NCBI GenBank assembly: GCA_028023455.1
Contig: JAQFVV010012442.1
Coordinates: 1,710,903-1,774,902, forward strand
Source: Epiperipatus broadwayi
Lineage: Eukaryota > Onychophora > Udeonychophora > Euonychophora > Peripatidae
Length of the DNA: 64,000 nt
Direction of reading: 5' to 3'
The notes under the pieces were generated by a model. That model saw only the letters and a program-made list of their open reading frames with translations, was not told where the DNA came from and searched no databases. Every line of letters starts with the position of its first letter. The first letter of the stretch is position 1. Shown here piece after piece: positions 42,355-54,929 of the stretch. Position numbers and translations under genes: made by a program.

Positions 42355-45300
42355 TGTAACAATTTAAATAAATCAATTGTCATTTGTAACAATTTTTTAT
42401 CAATTAATATCAATATGTATTTGTAATTATTAAATTAATATAAAAGATATGTATTTGTAATTATAATTTGTAGCTATTTCAATTCATCATAGCATAGACA
42501 AAGAAAATATCAGCATTAAAGATTCTTGGTATTTATTTATATATTGGGGCAGTCATCTGAACAATAAAACATACTGGACATTGTCATCTAATAAAAATAA
42601 TATTAATTATAGCAACTGAATAAAAGTACCCACTGTGAGATTCCTGGAGTGCCTTATGCTTATCTCCAATACTAGGTTCTTCTAACAAAGAATCCTAACT
42701 ATCCTTCTTTCCAAATATATAAGACCATTCATGGTCATATGCACACACGGGTGCTATTCATGACAACTTATAAAAAATATATTTTATAAAACTAATATTA
42801 TGAAGTTGGAAAGGGATGATATCACTCTTTATTCAGTTTAACTAAGTACATGTGTTTTCCCATGAGCGCCACTAGATTGTTTTCAATCTAGATAAGTATC
42901 TATTTATAGTGTACTTGAGTTCAAACTCATTCCGTGCTCTTTTATTACACATGACTTGGATGACTATTGAACAAAATGACATTCCTACATTTTATCTATA
43001 TTGATAAAATTACAAGATCCCAATATTACCAAAGTTTATACCATAGATCAAAGATTCTTATAGACATTGCTAGCTCATTAGCGTATATTGATGAACAGAC
43101 ATGTATAATCCTATTAATGGCTTCCAAACAAGCATGTGAAGACCATTATTGATATTGATGGCCATTTAACTAGATTATTTATCACAATAAAGGTAATAAT
43201 GATGATGATGATAATAATATCATAATAATGATATTAATAGTAGTGATATCACAACAATGATTATAACAGTGATGTCATAATAATGATTATAATAGTGATG
43301 TCATAACAATGATTATAATGGTGATGATGATACCAGCCATGGCTTATCAATAGATTCACAACAATAAATTCATCTTTATAAACTTATAGGCATCTATTAA
43401 AATTATCATATTTCATACTGGGATTTAATAATACTAATGATGATGATTGATCATCATGAATCTCTTTGTATAATATTCAATTTTCTATAAACCCCTATTT
43501 ACTAAAACATATTCATTACGCTAAACATTAAATTTAATGATCATAATTTATTAATGATGATTGATGGCGATTATAACTTTTATATAGTATTATTTGAAAC
43601 ATTTTAAACTAATAACATGATATCCATCTTTGATGAGGATGATCTAAATTCATGGACACAACACAATTTTAACTTTCTATGTTGAGCTATAATTATCAAA
43701 ATTTGGTTATTCTCAAGCATAATCCTTAAATACTCAAATGTCAACATTCTAGTTTACCTATTATTTTGCAGACGCTTAATATTTGCAAGTGATTGCTCAA
43801 TATATACGAATAGTAATACTTAATAACTGCGAGCAATGATGCTGAATTAAAATGATAGAATTAAGATAAAAAAAAAACAAAATATTCTTAATAATTACTC
43901 GGAAACCAATTAAGATATATAATTATATTTTATTAACACTACTACTCTTTCTTTCCTTCTTTAAAGTCAAATCGACAATTAAATAAATGACTTATTAATA
44001 TAAAAATTTATATAAAAATTAATAAAAAAATTTATATAAGTATAAGCGAATAAACCTAATATATAGGTTTATCATTTCTTGATATCTCAAAATAAGCTGA
44101 CTTAAATCAATATTAAAAAAAAAATACATATTCTATAAATGCTTATTTAAGACTTTTCTTACTTATCATATCATAAAATAAATTTCAGGTGTAACTTGTA
44201 TATGTCATTTCATTTCCATTCAAATGTAATGCCCTACTTTTTAATTTACTATTTTAAACTAATCATATATAACCTATTCTTTGATGTGTTTGGGTAAGCA
44301 GTTACACATTCACGCATTCGGTAATGTTAACATATATGTTTAAAATGTATACCCAAAAATTACATATATAAAAATATCTTTCTCTTTTGCAACCTTATAG
44401 CGAAAGAAAATAAAATACATATATTATTTTTTTTTTATATGCAACAAGATAAAATAAAAATAAAAAACATTATAAGTGCATATATCTATAGGTTGCTCAT
44501 CATCATTAACTACTGAAGAACAATTAAAAAAAAAACATTTCAACATTACAATATATAATAAAAATAATGAAAAATTTAAGTTTAAAGATTTAAATTATGT
44601 TTGTGCTATGTTGTGAGATATTGCAAATAACTATAGATAAACAAGTCTTTAATGTTTCTGTATCAAAAAAAAAAATTGCTTTGACCAGTAAGTTAAGGTT
44701 TACTTTTAATAAGTAAAAGAATAAAACCGGTTAAAGAAAGTTCATATTTACCCGTCTACTTTTTACTTCTTATCAATGTCCTTAGTTTGAATTTTCAGAC
44801 CACTTTTCTTTGCTCACCAATAAAAAAAAAAAAAAAAAGTTATTGCAGATACTTTTAAGATAATGCTGAATCAATTGACTTTGCTTGTTTCTTCAATTTC
44901 CTTATTATTCACTGTTGATTGGCTTCCTTCTACCATTTAAAAGAAAAAAAAGTTATTATAAGTACTTTGAATAAGTAGGTACCGGTGGATTTGCTTGTCT
45001 CTCTTCTTTAAAAAAAATAATTGCTGTTGACACTTTAGATGATTGAGGTAAATCAACAAAAATTTGATTTATGGCTTCAAACTTGGTTCTACATGGCTGT
45101 TATGGATTTTCTCTTCCTCCTATCCCCTCTTCTCCATTGTTTGAAAGGCAATGAGCTTTTAATAAGACATGAACTAAGAACAAAGCATTCCATATAGCTT
45201 GCGTGGTTGGCTTCAAAATCTATAATTTTGTTGGTTATTACTGGATACATGATTTCATAATAGACAGATCAGCGATTTTGACTCTTCTGTATTAATCAGG

Positions 45301-46244
45301 AAGCAGAAAAAATGGTTTAGCAATGCAGAGGCATTGTATTTTGCAAAACCAAATATGTTAATATCATTTTTATAATTATTACTAGCTTATAATAAATTCA
45401 ATCTTGTTCCATTTCTCTCCTATTCTTTAATATTGCTTGAAAATTGCTTTATATAAACGCACATTTCATTTTCTTCTTTTTTTTTTTCAACTTTCAAAGA
45501 GTGAGAAAAAAAAAGATTAAAGCGTTCATTCACTCTTTTAAAAAAAAAATCTGAGCTTACATTTCTGCTTAAGAATTATAACAAGGAAGGACCGATTGAG
45601 TTGAGTCTCAAAATAATAATAATAATTTAACTGATCATCTCTCTAAAGAAATTTATTACTGACTGATCATCTCTTTTAAAAAAATTAATGATTAACTGCC
45701 TCTTTAAAAAATTTCATACTGACTGCCTAAAAAAATTGTTTTAATCGTTTATATCGTGAAAAAAACATCTGGAGATCTTATCTTAAAAAATCAAAGCTTC
45801 ACAAGTTTGAGGTCGGTCACTATCAAAAAAGATTTAAAATTGAATGCTATGATTATCTACATTAAAGCACCTCTTTTGTAAAATAATTTTAAGATACAGA
45901 TAACAAACAAAGCTGGCCATCTATAGCAATCAGAAATAAGTGTAAAAGCATCTTTGTGTTTGTACAGATCTATTCATTGTTTCACACGTGTACAATTTTT
46001 CCTTTTTTTTTTTAATCTAACAATCTTGATTGCCTTATTTCACACTTTTCTGACTTACTCTATTTTATCAAAATGAAAGTTAAATAAATTTAACACATAT
46101 TATTTAATAATAAAAATATTATATAATAAATCATAAAAAAGAACTGTTTATTCATAATAATAGATTTATACATATAAATCTCTGTATGTATAAAAGAATA
46201 AATTTTTTTTTTTTTTTAAATAATTGAATACTATATGTATATGT

Positions 46245-46247
<3 letters not shown>
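42355..46247 (-). repeat. Right (5') LTR, 3893 bp
   Basis: Collinear with the left LTR throughout, including the hairpin at 42,872-42,891 and the minisatellite. Differences are scattered single bases and homopolymer-length changes. Its right end GTATATGTACA is followed directly by (TA)n. Confidence 0.93.

Positions 46248-46275
<28 letters not shown>
46248..46275 (+). repeat. (TA)n shared by the LTR element and a PLE fragment
   Basis: TA dinucleotides separate the LTR end from the 3' end of a minus-strand PLE copy. Confidence 0.95.
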
Positions 46276-46277
<2 letters not shown>

Positions 46278-46782
46278 GTCTGTATTTTTAAAGCAATATA
46301 TGTAATTATATAACTGAATATTTGTAAATACAGTAACTAAATAATTAAAAACTGTTTTATCCATTTAGGAGTGCTTTTGATTATCCCAGTAATCTGTGTC
46401 AACTAAAGCGTTGAAATGATAACTTTCCCACAATTCTGTGATCTTAAATTTTGCTGCTTGCCCTGTTAATTAAGCCATGTTTATATTTGTATATTAGCAT
46501 AGCTTCCTTTATTTTTCTTTATTGTTATTTTTTTTCAATTTGTAACATTTTTACTCTGTTAAAATTTAAGTTATTATGGTTATAAAAAACAGATGCTGAA
46601 ATATTATTATCTACTATGCAATTTGGTTTCGATTTCTGAACACGTTTTAATAATAGCAAGTGTTCTTTAGTTCTTTTTTTCAATATACATTTAGATTTAC
46701 CTATATATAGACTGCCACACCTACATATCCATTTATAAATGACACAATTTTTATTTATGAATGAGGTTTTGTCTTTGGAGTT
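46276..46782 (-). pseudogene. PLE GIY-YIG endonuclease fragment, left arm of head-to-head pair
   Basis: The minus-strand ORF (46,842-46,525) contains CVIYKWICRCGSLYIGKSKC, with an intact YIG, then KKRTKEHLLLL and SASVFYNHN. Its first ~25 residues come from the inverted junction, not from the PLE. The 3' tail matches the 8.2-kb copy closely and ends at (TA)n. The C-terminal part has a small deletion compared with the 8.4-kb copy. Inactive: no RT. Confidence 0.75.
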
Positions 46783-46820
46783 AAACAAATTAATAAATAA
46801 CATTAAACAAATTAATAAAA

Positions 46821-47306
46821 AACTCCAAAGATAAAACCTCATTTATAAATAAAAATTGTGTCATTTATAAATTGATATGTAGATGTGGCCGTGGATATAT
46901 AGGTGAATCTAGATGTACGTTGGAAAAAAGAACTAAAGAACACTTGCTATTATTAAAACATATTCAGAAATCAAAACAAAATTGCATAGTAGATAATAAA
47001 TTTTCAGCATAATAAATCATGTATTTATGGTTTTGACTTCAATTTTAACAGTGTAAAAATATTGCAAATTGAAAAAAAAATAACAATAAAAGAAAAATAA
47101 AGAAACCTATGTTAATATACAAATATAAACATGACTTAATTAACAGGCAAGCAGCAAATGTTAAGATCACTGAATTGTGGGAAAGTTAGCATTTCAAAGC
47201 TTTAGTTGACACAGATTACTGGGATAATTGAAAGCGCTTCTAAATGAATAAAAAAAATTTTAATTATTTAGTTACTGTATTTACAAATATTCAGTTATAT
47301 ATATAT
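46821..47306 (+). pseudogene. PLE GIY-YIG endonuclease fragment, right arm of head-to-head pair
   Basis: The plus strand carries the same endonuclease end (LICRCGRGYIGESRC, EKRTKEHLLLLKHI, QNCIVDNKFSA, then a frameshift) and the same 3' tail, ending at a short (TA) run near 47,302. It meets the left arm at a ~40-bp loop (46,783-46,820). The first ~20 bp on either side (GAGGTTTTGTCTTTGGAGTT and its near complement) form an almost perfect hairpin. Confidence 0.75.
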
Positions 47307-47411
47307 ATTAAAGTGAACTGTACACTTACAATGCAGTAATTATTTAGTTACTGTATTTACAAATATTCAGTTATATATATATATTAAAGTGAACTGTACA
47401 CTTACAATGCA
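47261..47411 (+). repeat. 76-bp tandem duplication at the PLE 3' end
   Basis: TAATTATTTAGTTACTG begins at 47,261 and 47,337. The unit covers the PLE 3' end, the (TA) run and ATTAAAGTGAACTGTACACT, so the junction between element and flank has been duplicated. Confidence 0.9.
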
Positions 47412-49197
47412 ATTAACAAAGTATATTTACTTGTAATCATTCCTTATGAATTATATATTATCCATGATATAAAATGTAAAGAGACATGCATTGAACAAAA
47501 TATACTAACCACTATAACTCCACTATACTGGATTTTTTTGTTATTGGCTGAGCATGCAAATATAAAATATATACACTTAATATTAAAAAAAAAAAAGCAA
47601 ATGTCAAGCAAGAGTCATAGCAGGTAAACTATCTAATTAATTATTTTTCCCAATGAAAGGTAACATGAATTCATTAGCTTGCTTGTCGATAGAGTCTAAT
47701 CCTTTGAGGATTTCATATGGGCCCTGTGATTTTTTATATTTTGTTGAGCGGCTTAATAGAATCTGTTTAATAATATATATTATGACTAGAATGCATAATA
47801 TAAATGAATAATGCTACTAATGATGCATGCAGATTCACATCCTTATAAATACCTTACAAATCTATATAAAGGCTACTAATTTTATAAATATCACCATGCG
47901 TTTTTTGAGTTATATTCTTTTGTATAATTTCCCCAAAAATACCTATATTCCTTATTACATTTAAGAACACAAGCTTTGTTTTTATTTCTTTGCTTCTTAT
48001 TATGTCATTGTTTTGAGTCTCAGTTAAGAAATATTTATAATACCATACGTATAAAACTAATGCCAAATAATTTATAGGGTTTAATTATTTTGTTATGTAA
48101 TGAAGCTCAAATTGTGTAGAGTTCTAGATTTGAAAATGTCAAAAAATGGATAAAAATTAAGCATTCAATAAACAGTTAGAGTTGCTATAAGAGAGTCTTC
48201 TTCTGTAAATAAATCATACAATGAATATATTTTGATAGTAAATGAAAATGCTTACATAGTATTTCTCACTAGAATAATTCTAAATGGAAAATGCCTGCAG
48301 TATCATATATAACCCCAACAAATTAAGATATGATATGACTGGATAATAAGTTATTGCAAGAAACATGACCATGTGATCCATAACTCAACCAATTATGAAA
48401 CAACTTTCTAACTGTTGTGCTTACTATGTGATTTTTATATAAACAAAACCTCATGAATTATGATTAATAGTTATTTATTAAACAAATATTACTATATATA
48501 AGATATACTTTCATTTGACACTATTACCCTTCAACTATTTTTTAAAGATTTTTGGGTTTCCTTGTATGTTATTCTACCAATTCTATTCATATTATGACAG
48601 CTTGTTTCTTAAGTAGATATGATGACACTTCTAGCTGTACTTTAACGGTTTTCCTCAACACTTATTTGTATATAGCAACCTCCAATTCTAATGAGAATTT
48701 GCCTCACCACTCAGCCATATAGTGTATATGTATATTGCCATTCAGGTTCAACAAATGTTGTGTAACATTTTTTTAAATGCATTGCCAAATCATGTGCAGA
48801 TGCTCATCCATTTGAGATCAATCAGATTCAGTGAGCATCATAGCCTATTGGTCAATTTTGTCATTGCTTATATGTTATCTATTTGTATATTCATTGTTCC
48901 ATGGCAATAAATGCTTAATCTCTTGAAGATAAGATAGAATCTGGACAAGACTATTGTTTGAAGACAAGATGAGATATAACAATAAAAATAAATTTTATTT
49001 TAAATTGAGTAAAAGTGCTACAAAAGACTTGAGTCACAATAATATTGTCAAGTGATTTGCAAGATTTTGTAATCAAAGATGGAATATTGAAGATTTTGGA
49101 AAACAAAATAGTAAATACACTATCACGTTTTATCTCACAACCCATAATCAAGATAATGATATCTCGATATACAAATAGATACATTTATTAAATAAGA
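47412..49197. other. AT-rich non-coding stretch
   Basis: Only chance-type small ORFs. No gene or repeat family is recognised. Confidence 0.4.
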
Positions 49198-49404
49198 TAT
49201 ATATATATATATATATATATATAAAGAAATAATTGTTTATAAATGAATTGTTGGTGAAAAAAATTGATTAAGTTAAATAGGAGTATAAATATGGGTATAT
49301 TTTATATATTACATAATAATAAAAAAAACTTGACAATATTTATATAAAGCAGTATAATAAAAACTTATGAAAAATTATAGAATAATAATAAAAGTTAAAG
49401 GGTG

Positions 49405-49442
<38 letters not shown>

Positions 49443-49465
49443 CCTATGTTTTTTTATATACAACT

Positions 49466-49502
<37 letters not shown>

Positions 49503-49625
49503 AGTTGTAGGGAAAAAAACATATAAAGTAGTGTGATATAAAATTATGACAATTATATAATAATAATAAAAGTTAAAGTGTATAAAATAATATATATATA
49601 TATAGAATTGTAGAGAATAAATGTA
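49198..49625. repeat. Cluster of (TA)n tracts with inverted flanks and a direct repeat
   Basis: TA tracts lie at 49,198-49,221, about 49,406-49,438 and about 49,469-49,498. The second is framed by AGGGTGT/ACACCCT (49,399-49,445) and the third by ACAACTCTT/AAGAGTTGT (49,460-49,508). A ~70-bp block ending AATAATAATAAAAGTTAAAG occurs both left (to 49,400) and right (to about 49,577) of the cluster. Confidence 0.85.
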
Positions 49626-50281
49626 TATATATATATATTCTAACCAAATAAAAATTCAAAAGACTATGTCCAACAAATTAAAATTTTAAAGGGTCATTTT
49701 CTAATAAATTATAAAATTTAAATGTATTATTGGTATTTTGAAATATGAAAATTTAAGTGTATTATAAATCAACGACAGATGCATTTCTTAAGTATCAATT
49801 AAATATGCAATGCATCAATTATATATATTGTAGTATAATAAATATAGATTAAATAATTTCAAAGTATAGATTTAATACGACAATTTCTCAAGTATAATGT
49901 ATAGACTAATATATTTCATACGAATAAATTAAATATAATCTCCTTCGTGCGACCGCGTTACAAGCCAATTGTAACTAAATAAAATCAATTTAAGCAAATG
50001 AAGAATTATTCTTTATTTTGTTAACTTTATAAAAACTTATTAAATTAACATAAAACGTATTTTGCAATCTCTCGGTCACCCCCATTGGATTTTAAACATA
50101 ACTAAACGATTGGGAGAGCTTACAAATATCATATATATTATTGGATAGTTTAAGCTAATTATAACTTTATTCTAACCAATAAGATTTTTATTCAAATGAT
50201 CGCACATCCACGTTATGGATTGGGTATACTATATTCAAATCTATATGGCATTTACACACTTGCAGATAAATTGCATGCCAG
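49626..50281. other. AT-rich non-coding stretch
   Basis: No gene or repeat family is recognised. Confidence 0.4.
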
Positions 50282-50383
50282 TTACAACCTTTTAAGGATG
50301 GATCGATGGATACTTCATCACTCCCAGCTGACACTATTTCTGAGGCCGACTGGAATGATGATGATAATACAGAACATCTATAA
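50282..50383 (+). CDS. Weak candidate terminal exon, unknown product
   Basis: A short, GC-richer segment after TGCCAG reads LQPFKDGSMDTSSLPADTIS and then EADWNDDDNTEHL before a TAA. This acidic, polar sequence is unlike the hydrophobic chance ORFs common here. A longer overlapping ORF in another frame (50,196-50,417) also exists, so the frame is uncertain and it may not be coding at all. Confidence 0.25.
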   Translation, partial: LQPFKDGSMDTSSLPADTISEADWNDDDNTEHL

Positions 50384-53300
50384 GCTTAATCGCCAGGGCA
50401 CCAAATTGCAATTCTAATACAATATACAGGTTAAATCTCAATTCAATACTCTTAGTAATAATATTTCATGAATGGGTTAATACACAATCGATTTAGAGAA
50501 CACTGAGAACGCATTAAAATTGACATATTAATATCTTTCAGAATTCCAGGTTATTCTCAGTGCATTCCCCATTCACTATGATTAAAGCTACAACTAAATT
50601 TTATTCTAATTATAAAGTTCTATATTCATCTCCACTTTCCTGATCCACTCGTCCATCAATTTCATATCCATATGTCTATTACACTATTATTTATTTTATC
50701 ATTAAATTCTACATTTTTGCTAGCTCCTTTCCCTCATTACAATCTCTTCTCATGGTTTTTTTTTCGAATAATTAGGTGTGGAAATCGAATAAGCTGCGAT
50801 AGGTTATTGGTGATAAACACTCCTCTCATGATCACCTCCAAGGTAATCTCGGTTGTCTTTAATGCAGTTTAAAATCAATTTACATTAAAGCTCGGAATAT
50901 TTTAAGCTTATTAAATCCTTATAAACACATCATAAAACATAGTCGCAATTATAACAAAATTATATAAAAGTAAAATGCGTCTAGAGAGGTTTGAATACAA
51001 CGGATGAAGAAAGGATTTTATGCCCACCCTCTGCACTCGCTATCACACAATACTATCTCTATTGCGATTTATACTTCAGCAATATTAAATTATTTGGTAA
51101 TTGTAAGCATTTGAGATTAACCTTTTAAATAGTTTTACTAAATATGAGTTATGTACATGATAATTCAAATATTAATAGTAATATATTGATGTATGATTGG
51201 ATTGGAAATATCTAGATAATAAGAACCCACAAAAACATGGAGACACACGCAAATTTTATTTAAAACAAATAACAAATTTTATTTAACAAACTATAATTCA
51301 ATACAAAAACATATACATTATATTTACGCTTTTATTTTATCTTAAATCTAGTGAATACCAATTTCTGTTGTGTTCAATGCTTTCTCTTTTATTACTGATA
51401 TATTTTAGAAAATACATAATCGATTTCTCCCCTAATTAAATTTAATAATTTTAGTAAACAAATCTAAAGTTAATATTCCCTTGCAAATTTCTTGATCTTA
51501 TCCTATCATCCTGATTAAATATTATTTTGCCCTAATCTTTACAACAGAGATATCTTAATAATAGTAAGACTAAGTCATTGCAAATAAATTGGCATTAAGA
51601 TCAAACATCATCATAGTGCACTCTCTATGCTCATGTTCTTATGACACAATAATATTTTAACAATACTACTTTCCAGCGAAGTTCTCAGCTGGCCATGTAA
51701 ATATGTATTAAATAAATTTATATACGCATTGCTTATGCCCAATCATTCGTAAGTTTTATTTAACCCTTAACAGCTATTAACTTAATTATTTTGGCTCGAA
51801 TGCTACATCAAATCTACAAAAACAATATTCAAATACACCAATCGCACATATATTATCTGCATTCATTCTGTCATTAAATTGAGTTTGCGACCTGGTATCC
51901 AATGCTTATAATAATGCTTATCATGGCTATCCTCTCATACACACGTAAGGAATATCAAATATTAATATGAGGCAGGCAGTGACCCGAATAAGAGAGAACC
52001 TTTTCATTAAGGTTGAGATATGCTAGGATTTTTATCGCCAGTCATATAAAAACTTAGGTATACCAAATACCTCTGGCCATCAAAATAAGAAACCTTCTTA
52101 CGGTGTAGAGAATACTCAAGTGGGAAAACTCTTCCACTGGGTTCAAATACTTTATGAATATCGCATAAATCTTAGTGAGCTAGACTTCACTGAGTTTTGT
52201 GAAGATCTTTGTCTATCTACACACATACAGGTCGAAACATCAAATTATACAAGCAAAACTTTCACAACTTTAATATTCTTGCAAATTAGTGTACTGGAAT
52301 ATGAGCCCATAAATTTTCCAAGCATAAATCAGCTTGTTTCTGGCCTTAAATCTATAATAACAATAATAATAAGCAATAAGAAATGCGCACAAAATTCTCA
52401 AAACTATTTCCATGCACTTTTATTAAATAAAATAAAAATGATGATGATGGAACTCAATAGACAAGCAATTCATTTATAAGTCTAAGCATTTGACAATAAC
52501 TTCTGATGCTAATAACAATATCTCTTAAGTGTTTTTTTTTAATATTTTGTAAAGCATTTTAAATAAGGCATATCAGAACGACATGATATAAGTTTCACCT
52601 ACCCCCAAAATGACAATAACAGCGAAAGCATTTAAATAAACATATATAAAATCATCTGAAATCAATATATATCCCCAAAATAATACAATGGTAATTATTG
52701 CATGAATTAATTTTAAAATAGATGATATACATGATACACTACTAAGAAATAAATTCTTTTTTTTCTTTATATTAAATGTCCTACACACATTTATATATAT
52801 ATATATATATATTAAATGCCCTACACACATAAAGAGCGAACAATAATAATAATAAAAAAATACTTATATAAGTCTTTTAATAGGTGTCCTTCCAGGTTCC
52901 TGATTCCACTTTATTTTTCATTCCTTCCTGTCCGGTTTAGAAGAGCATATAAGTTCTTGTAGTAAAAAGTTATTTTGATAGAGTTTGGTTTCTCTGGAAT
53001 TATATATACGATTTGTACATTGTTGAAAGAGTTCCTCAATTTTAAGTTTATGCATATTAAATTCAAATAGCATTCGTTTAACTTTTTCACAGTATAGGTC
53101 TGTTGATGTTTGATTGTCCTTTTCCATTTTGAATTCATTTTATATATTTAAATTGACTTACATATACATCAAACTTTTGAGTTTTAAATTTTACTATTTG
53201 CATATATATAAACGATATTAAACTCAAATTTTAACTTCTGTGGTTTAAATTTTTATTACCATCTGTTGAATGGTTGACTTCTGGAGGTTCAAGTGTGTGC

Positions 53301-54530
53301 CCACTTAAAATTTACTCATGATACATTGTCTTTTCTTAAGACAATGTAGATTTATTCTGAAGAGACAAAAATTACAATAAAAACAATTTTAAATTTTATA
53401 AGACAGTCTTTCTCTCAGTCAATGCAAGAAAACTGTCACAGATCAGAAAGTCTAACAATAAAAAAGCCCTTTTTCACAGCTTTTATAGAGAAAATCCATC
53501 TGTTTATTATCTTTATAATTAATTGGCTTGTTCCCCCTTCTCAATTAATTTTAACCTTTTTGCTCTTTCAAAAAAACAGGCACAAATTCCATTTTAAACA
53601 GACACAATTAACTTTACAATTTAACAATTAATTGCCAATTAATTTTTGATATTTGGCAGACCATACAGATCATTCATCATTAATGGTCTAAATTAATGAT
53701 CCACTTAAATTCCTTGGTGAAAATTGGCATTATTTAAAGGCCTGTGTCTTTTAGAGACCAATAATTAACTGAGTAATATAAACCAATGAACTCATACTCA
53801 AAAGCAAATAACAGAACAGTAATCTTACTTTTTCCCTTTAATAGTGAAACAAAATATATATTGCAGCTGTTTCAAACTCAGACTTTAAATTAAATTTGGT
53901 TGCTAATATTAAACTTATTAAAATGATTTAAATTTCTTATTTAAAAATTGCTTTACAACATAATAAGAAACTATTATTGATTGTGAATTTTACAATCAAA
54001 ATCTATAATCAGATTATATACACACACATGTCGCAGGTGTATAATTTTTTTTAAATTAACCTTTAATGCTTTAATCCTTAATTATAATCCTTTATTATTA
54101 TAACTACACTATTATTATTATCATTTACTTTCATGAACTGTTTCTTTATAACTCATTATAAAACAATTTTTACTCATCATCACTATCTAATGTAGCTTTT
54201 AATAATCACACATCTTCTCTTTTCTTCATTCAACCTATCAACAAATATACAAATCTTGTTTTTCTTTAAATATGTTTTTAATATTAACTTGGCCCCTAAA
54301 TAAAATAATCCTCTGGTTATAAATATATTAACAATAAATTTTTAGATTGCTTACTAATCAAACATATGCAATCCTTTTAAATGTGGGTTCAAACTCGGTC
54401 TTGGCTAAAATTTTCTTATTACAGAAAAAAATACATATATTATGAGGAATATTTGGATGGAACCTTCTCTTTCATAGCTAACCTAAAAATTTGGAGCCTT
54501 GGACAAATCCAAGGGCTACATTATACATAT
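50384..54530. other. AT-rich stretch, no recognised gene
   Basis: Features seen are minor. A (TA)n at about 52,792-52,812 is flanked by direct copies of TTAAATG(C/T)CCTACACACAT. A short hairpin, ACATTGTCTT/AAGACAATGT, lies at about 53,323-53,347. The ORF at 52,120-52,479 (119 aa) has no recognised domain and a low-complexity end; I cannot support it as a gene. Confidence 0.4.
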
Positions 54531-54926
54531 GAAAAACAAATCAAGTTATAAATCACATAACTTGCTATCGCTTGCATTTATAATCAATAGATGGGGCTTT
54601 ACCAAAACCTCCGAACATGTGTATTTTGTTTACATAAACATCAAAAGAGTCAGAATTCACTATCTCTTTTGTTAGCTCCACCTTCAGATCAGCTGATTTC
54701 AAGCTAATTTGCTACACTTGGAGTTCGTGTTTAGATGTAGTTTTTGGCCCCTACCCTTCACTGATGATAGCAAATTAGCTTGAAATCAGCTGATCTGAAG
54801 GTGGAGCTAATGAAAGAGATAGTGAATTCTGACTCTTTTGATGTTTATGTAAACAAAATATGCTTGTTCAGAGGTTTTGGCAAAGCTCCATCTATTGATC
54901 ATATATATATATATATATATATATAT
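54531..54926. repeat. Inverted pair of hammerhead repeats ending at (TA)n
   Basis: The left arm (about 54,531-54,713, minus orientation) and right arm (about 54,768-54,902) are inverted copies of the outer half of the 7.2-kb repeat unit, joined through a ~54-bp loop. The arms share AGAGTCAGAATTCACTATCT and the AATCAGCTGATCTGAAGGTG block. The loop retains one complete hammerhead on the plus strand. The right arm ends in (TA)n. Confidence 0.85.
54755..54801 (+). ncRNA. Type-I hammerhead ribozyme with covarying stem I
   Basis: CTGATGA lies at 54,761-54,767 and stem II is AGC/GCT with loop AAATTA. GAAA is at 54,782-54,785 and a 3-bp stem III is capped by AGCT; cleavage is expected after C54,795. 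Stem I (54,755-54,760 with 54,796-54,801) is six perfect Watson-Crick pairs. Compared with the 7.5-kb copies, one C-G pair is now T-A and a T-G wobble is now C-G, so pairing is maintained through changes on both strands. Confidence 0.8.
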
Positions 54927-54929
54927 GGA

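Larger units (their letters stand above)
35737..46247 (-). mobile_element. Young LARD-like non-autonomous Ty3/Gypsy LTR retrotransposon
   Basis: Two direct repeats of 3894 and 3893 bp flank a 2724-bp internal region. On the element's strand each LTR starts TGTACATATACATATAG and ends AATTGTTACA, the canonical TG...CA. The internal region has a primer-binding site next to the right LTR, a purine-rich tract next to the left LTR and one gag-integrase-tail ORF. The whole element lies in (TA)n and ATAT flanks both ends, consistent with a 4-bp target duplication, although TA repeats make this ambiguous. I count roughly 25-30 differences between the LTRs by eye, so the insertion is young. LTRs of 3.9 kb with a reduced interior match the LARD class, best known from plants. 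Confidence 0.92.

Noticed and set aside
52120-52479. 119-aa ORF as a host gene
   Set aside because: No splice context, domain or compositional contrast supports it, and its C-terminal end comes from AT-rich low-complexity sequence.
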